A stretch of 64,000 nucleotides of DNA from Candidatus Omnitrophota bacterium (GTDB lineage: Bacteria > Hinthialibacterota > Hinthialibacteria > Hinthialibacterales > Hinthialibacteraceae). A program made the translations under genes and the position numbers. Numbering within the stretch: the stretch's first letter is position 1; the number at the start of each line of letters is the position of its first letter. The stretch covers positions 42,010-106,009 of the forward strand of contig JBFMBP010000153.1 of NCBI GenBank assembly GCA_040755155.1, in the 5' to 3' direction. Shown here piece by piece: positions 62,097-64,000 of the stretch. The notes under the pieces are model-generated. The model saw only the letters and a list, made by a program, of their open reading frames with translations, was not told where the DNA came from and searched no databases.

Positions 62097-63131
62097 ATGA
62101 ATAGATTATGGAAAGTCATTTCCATTCTCAGTGCGTTAACGCTAGGCGCAATGGGTTCGGAGCAAGACGCCCGCGTCGATCAACTGGTGAATGAAATCGC
62201 GAACAAAGGATGGATCGCCTACAGCGCCCGCAGCGACAATGGAACCTGGGATATATTTTTTTCCCGGCCCGACGGTTCGCAACGGCGCAATATCTCCAAT
62301 ACGGCGGATTACGAAGAAGCCGCTCCTCTATTTTCCTGCGACGGAAAGCGGATGCTCTATCGCCGCATCGCCAAAGGCGCCACGATCAATCATGATCTGT
62401 GGGGTTTTCAAGGCCAATTGATTTTGGCGGATGCCGACGGCGGCCATCCACAAGTTTTTGGTAAAGACGCCGAATACGCCTGGGCCTCCTGGTCTCCGGA
62501 CGCGAAACAGATTCTATGCTTGACTCGAAAAGAAATTCAAATCGTCAATATTGCCGATAAGAAGATCGAACGAACGCTTCCCCGCAAAGGCATCTATCAG
62601 CAACTCTTCTGGTCGGCGGACGGCCAATGGTTTACCGGCACGGGCAACATCGGCGGGCAGCAATGGTGCGTCGTGAGGATGAATGCTCAGAGCGGCGTCG
62701 TCAATCCGGTTATCATTTTTCAAAGTTGCACTCCCGACTGGTTTCCCGACTCCAAGCGCGTGATTTTCTCTTCCCGACCCGCCAACCAATCCCCCACTAA
62801 CGAATACGGTTGGACGCAACTGTACGCCGTCGACGGCGACGGCCAGAATTTGCAGCTGATCTACGGAGAAGACGGCAATCATATTTACAGCGGCTCCATC
62901 TCTCCCGATGGCAAGTATGTTCTCTTTACCAAATGCCCCAAAGACGGCGGCGCTTCGGAAGAATCGGGCGCCCCCATCTGCGTTATGCGCATGGACGACG
63001 CGCCCAGCATCGGCGGCGAAAGCAAGGACTTGCGCCGGGCGCATCCTCAAACGAAAGACGGTCCCATCCTCACGCTGACGGCGGGATGGGAACCGTGCTG
63101 GACCTATGCGGAATTGGGAGAAAGGAAATAA
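62097..63131 (+). CDS. Secreted TolB-like beta-propeller protein
   Basis: 344 aa from the ATG at 62097 (AAGGAG upstream; another ATG 11 codons earlier has none). Signal peptide is about 20 residues. The body has repeated WD40/TolB-like blades with the DG/DAK-type turns: ARSDNGTWDIFFSRPDGSQR, FSCDGKRMLYRRIA, WSPDAKQILCLTRK, WFPDSKRVIFSSRPA, ISPDGKYVLFTKCP. Such propellers bind proteins or sugars in the periplasm. It is 9 bp upstream of a lipoprotein gene, then an MBOAT gene, so an operon. Confidence 0.85.
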   Translation: MNRLWKVISILSALTLGAMGSEQDARVDQLVNEIANKGWIAYSARSDNGTWDIFFSRPDGSQRRNISNTADYEEAAPLFSCDGKRMLYRRIAKGATINHDLWGFQGQLILADADGGHPQVFGKDAEYAWASWSPDAKQILCLTRKEIQIVNIADKKIERTLPRKGIYQQLFWSADGQWFTGTGNIGGQQWCVVRMNAQSGVVNPVIIFQSCTPDWFPDSKRVIFSSRPANQSPTNEYGWTQLYAVDGDGQNLQLIYGEDGNHIYSGSISPDGKYVLFTKCPKDGGASEESGAPICVMRMDDAPSIGGESKDLRRAHPQTKDGPILTLTAGWEPCWTYAELGERK

Positions 63132-63140
63132 GTTCCAACT

Positions 63141-63620
63141 ATGAAAACGACTCATAAACGACGCTGCGTTTCACTTGGTTTGATTTTATTCGTAGGACTA
63201 ATCAATCTGTCGTGCGGAAAAAAAACCGATACGGGCGAAGACCCGAAGGTAACAACGATGGGCAGTTTGGAAGTAACCGCCAAACTAGTGGAAATCAAAG
63301 GCGAACTTCCCGACATCCCCCTCTACGATTACGCTTTCGTATTCAAATATGAAGTATTGAAAACTTACCGGGGGCAGTTGGACGCCAAGACGATTTACGT
63401 CGGGCAATACAATCCCCTGAAGCCCCGCAGCAGCGTCGCCGACGCTCGTTCCGGCGAGATCGGCGGAAATCTGAAAAAATTCCAGGTCGGCGATATTCAC
63501 CGCCTGGCGTTGGAGGTTCCCATCGACGATTATTTCATGGGGGGAATTGTCAATCGCTATTTCGAAGAGAACGTCAGCCCCATCTATTGGGCCGTATGGA
63601 CAAACCTGGTTATCGAATAA
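63141..63620 (+). CDS. Lipoprotein of unknown function
   Basis: 159 aa. Signal ends in the lipobox LINLSC, giving a lipidated Cys at about residue 25. The mature domain is mainly beta (SLEVTAKLVEIKGELPDIPL, YDYAFVFKYEVLKTYRG) and ends YWAVWTNLVIE. No family recognised. It lies 9 bp after the propeller gene and 23 bp before the MBOAT gene; partners of AlgI-type acyltransferases are often periplasmic proteins, so a link to O-acylation is possible but not shown. Confidence 0.7.
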   Translation: MKTTHKRRCVSLGLILFVGLINLSCGKKTDTGEDPKVTTMGSLEVTAKLVEIKGELPDIPLYDYAFVFKYEVLKTYRGQLDAKTIYVGQYNPLKPRSSVADARSGEIGGNLKKFQVGDIHRLALEVPIDDYFMGGIVNRYFEENVSPIYWAVWTNLVIE

Positions 63621-63643
63621 CCTCGAAGGCGAATAGCAACCTA

Positions 63644-64000
63644 TGGTCTTCACATCCCATATTTTTATCTTTTATTTTCTCCCCATCGTTCTGGCGATTT
63701 ATTACTTGCTTCCCTTCAAGCGGAATTTTTTTCTGCTCACCGCCAGTTATGTTTTTTATGGATGGTGGAATCCGTGGTTCGCGTTTTTGATGTTGCTGGC
63801 CACGGCGATTAATTATTGGGGCGGGCGCATGATCTCGCAATCTCCTCCCGGTTCTCCCCGCCGCCATACCGCGCTCATCGCCTCCGTCGCCGCCAGCCTC
63901 AGCATGTTGGGTTTTTTCAAATATTTTATGTTCATGGAAGGCAACGTCAATTTTATGCTGCGGCTCTTCGGCGCCAATGCGCTGCCCATCCTTGAAGTTA
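63644..64000 (+). CDS. MBOAT O-acyltransferase (AlgI-like), N-terminal part
   Basis: 119 codons from the ATG at 63644 to the window end; the gene continues. VFTSHIFIFYFLPIVLAIYY, then LLPFKRNFFLLTASYVFYGW and NPWFAFLMLLATAINYWGGR are the typical N-terminus of AlgI/MBOAT proteins, with several transmembrane helices. These enzymes move acyl groups across the membrane to cell-surface polysaccharides together with an AlgJ/AlgX-like partner. The catalytic His lies beyond the end of the window. Confidence 0.9.

Overview
The window is about 50% GC and carries a chromosomal stretch of an uncultured-type, Gram-negative, heterotrophic bacterium. The cell plan is shown by an RND efflux pump with its membrane fusion protein, several lipoproteins and a type IV-type prepilin. 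The mix of twin-arginine-like sulfatases, Gfo/Idh/MocA oxidoreductases, DUF1080 and DUF1593 proteins, UroD-family methyltransferase with corrinoid protein, CBM9-like secreted protein and STAS/PilZ/NtrC regulators is typical of Planctomycetota, Lentisphaerota, Hydrogenedentota or Sumerlaeota-like lineages. There is no rRNA or recognised tRNA, so I do not assign a phylum. Most starts have a clear AGGAG-type ribosome binding site.

Layout. 1-9.9 kb: an FGE-like protein, a PilZ/YcgR-like protein, a secreted hypothetical, an arylsulfatase, a small membrane protein, a deoxyhypusine synthase-like enzyme, a DUF1593 nucleoside-hydrolase-like protein and two tandem cyclic-nucleotide-binding proteins. 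10-19.2 kb: trmB, a NagX/HGSNAT-like acyltransferase, an ArnT/PMT-like glycosyltransferase, a GrpE-like protein, an unclassified structured RNA, a PiT phosphate transporter and a Tat-exported deacetylase-like protein. 19.3-26.7 kb (minus strand): DUF1080 protein, ACT-malic enzyme, a cobalamin riboswitch controlling a secreted protein with two transcobalamin-like (DUF4430-like) modules, a DUF4097 lipoprotein, and rlmN overlapping an acetoacetate-decarboxylase-like gene. 26.8-30.4 kb: cysE behind a cysteine-rich leader ORF, then a DnaD-like/DnaC-like helicase-loader pair and galU. 30.5-31.0 kb: a dead transposase.

31.3-36.6 kb is a signalling locus: a Cache/HAMP histidine kinase overlapping an NtrC-type regulator, followed by an unusual protein that joins a receiver, a GcvH-like domain without its lipoyl lysine, a degenerate receiver and a hydrogenase-maturation-protease (M52)-like domain. 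A sigma-54-like promoter precedes it. 37-45 kb: a second sulfatase, an FAD oxidoreductase, a cluster of small toxin-antitoxin genes, and a corrinoid methyltransferase operon. 45-57.6 kb: RND pump, prepilin, a HicB-like antitoxin/SecB-like chaperone pair with no toxin, a peroxiredoxin-like protein, a phosphodiesterase, prs with a divergent acetate-kinase-family gene, and a large secreted CBM9-like protein. 58-64 kb: STAS and YvyF-like proteins, two Gfo/Idh/MocA proteins, and a TolB-like/lipoprotein/MBOAT operon that runs off the right end.

Themes: sulfated or O-acylated polysaccharide degradation and decoration; corrinoid use (corrinoid methyltransferase operon plus B12-controlled secreted protein); layered signalling (PilZ, cNMP, STAS, NtrC). 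Interspersed palindromic repeats, including a roughly 80-bp triple-hairpin repeat in three copies and elements ending in CTCATGTTACGC, fill many intergenic gaps.
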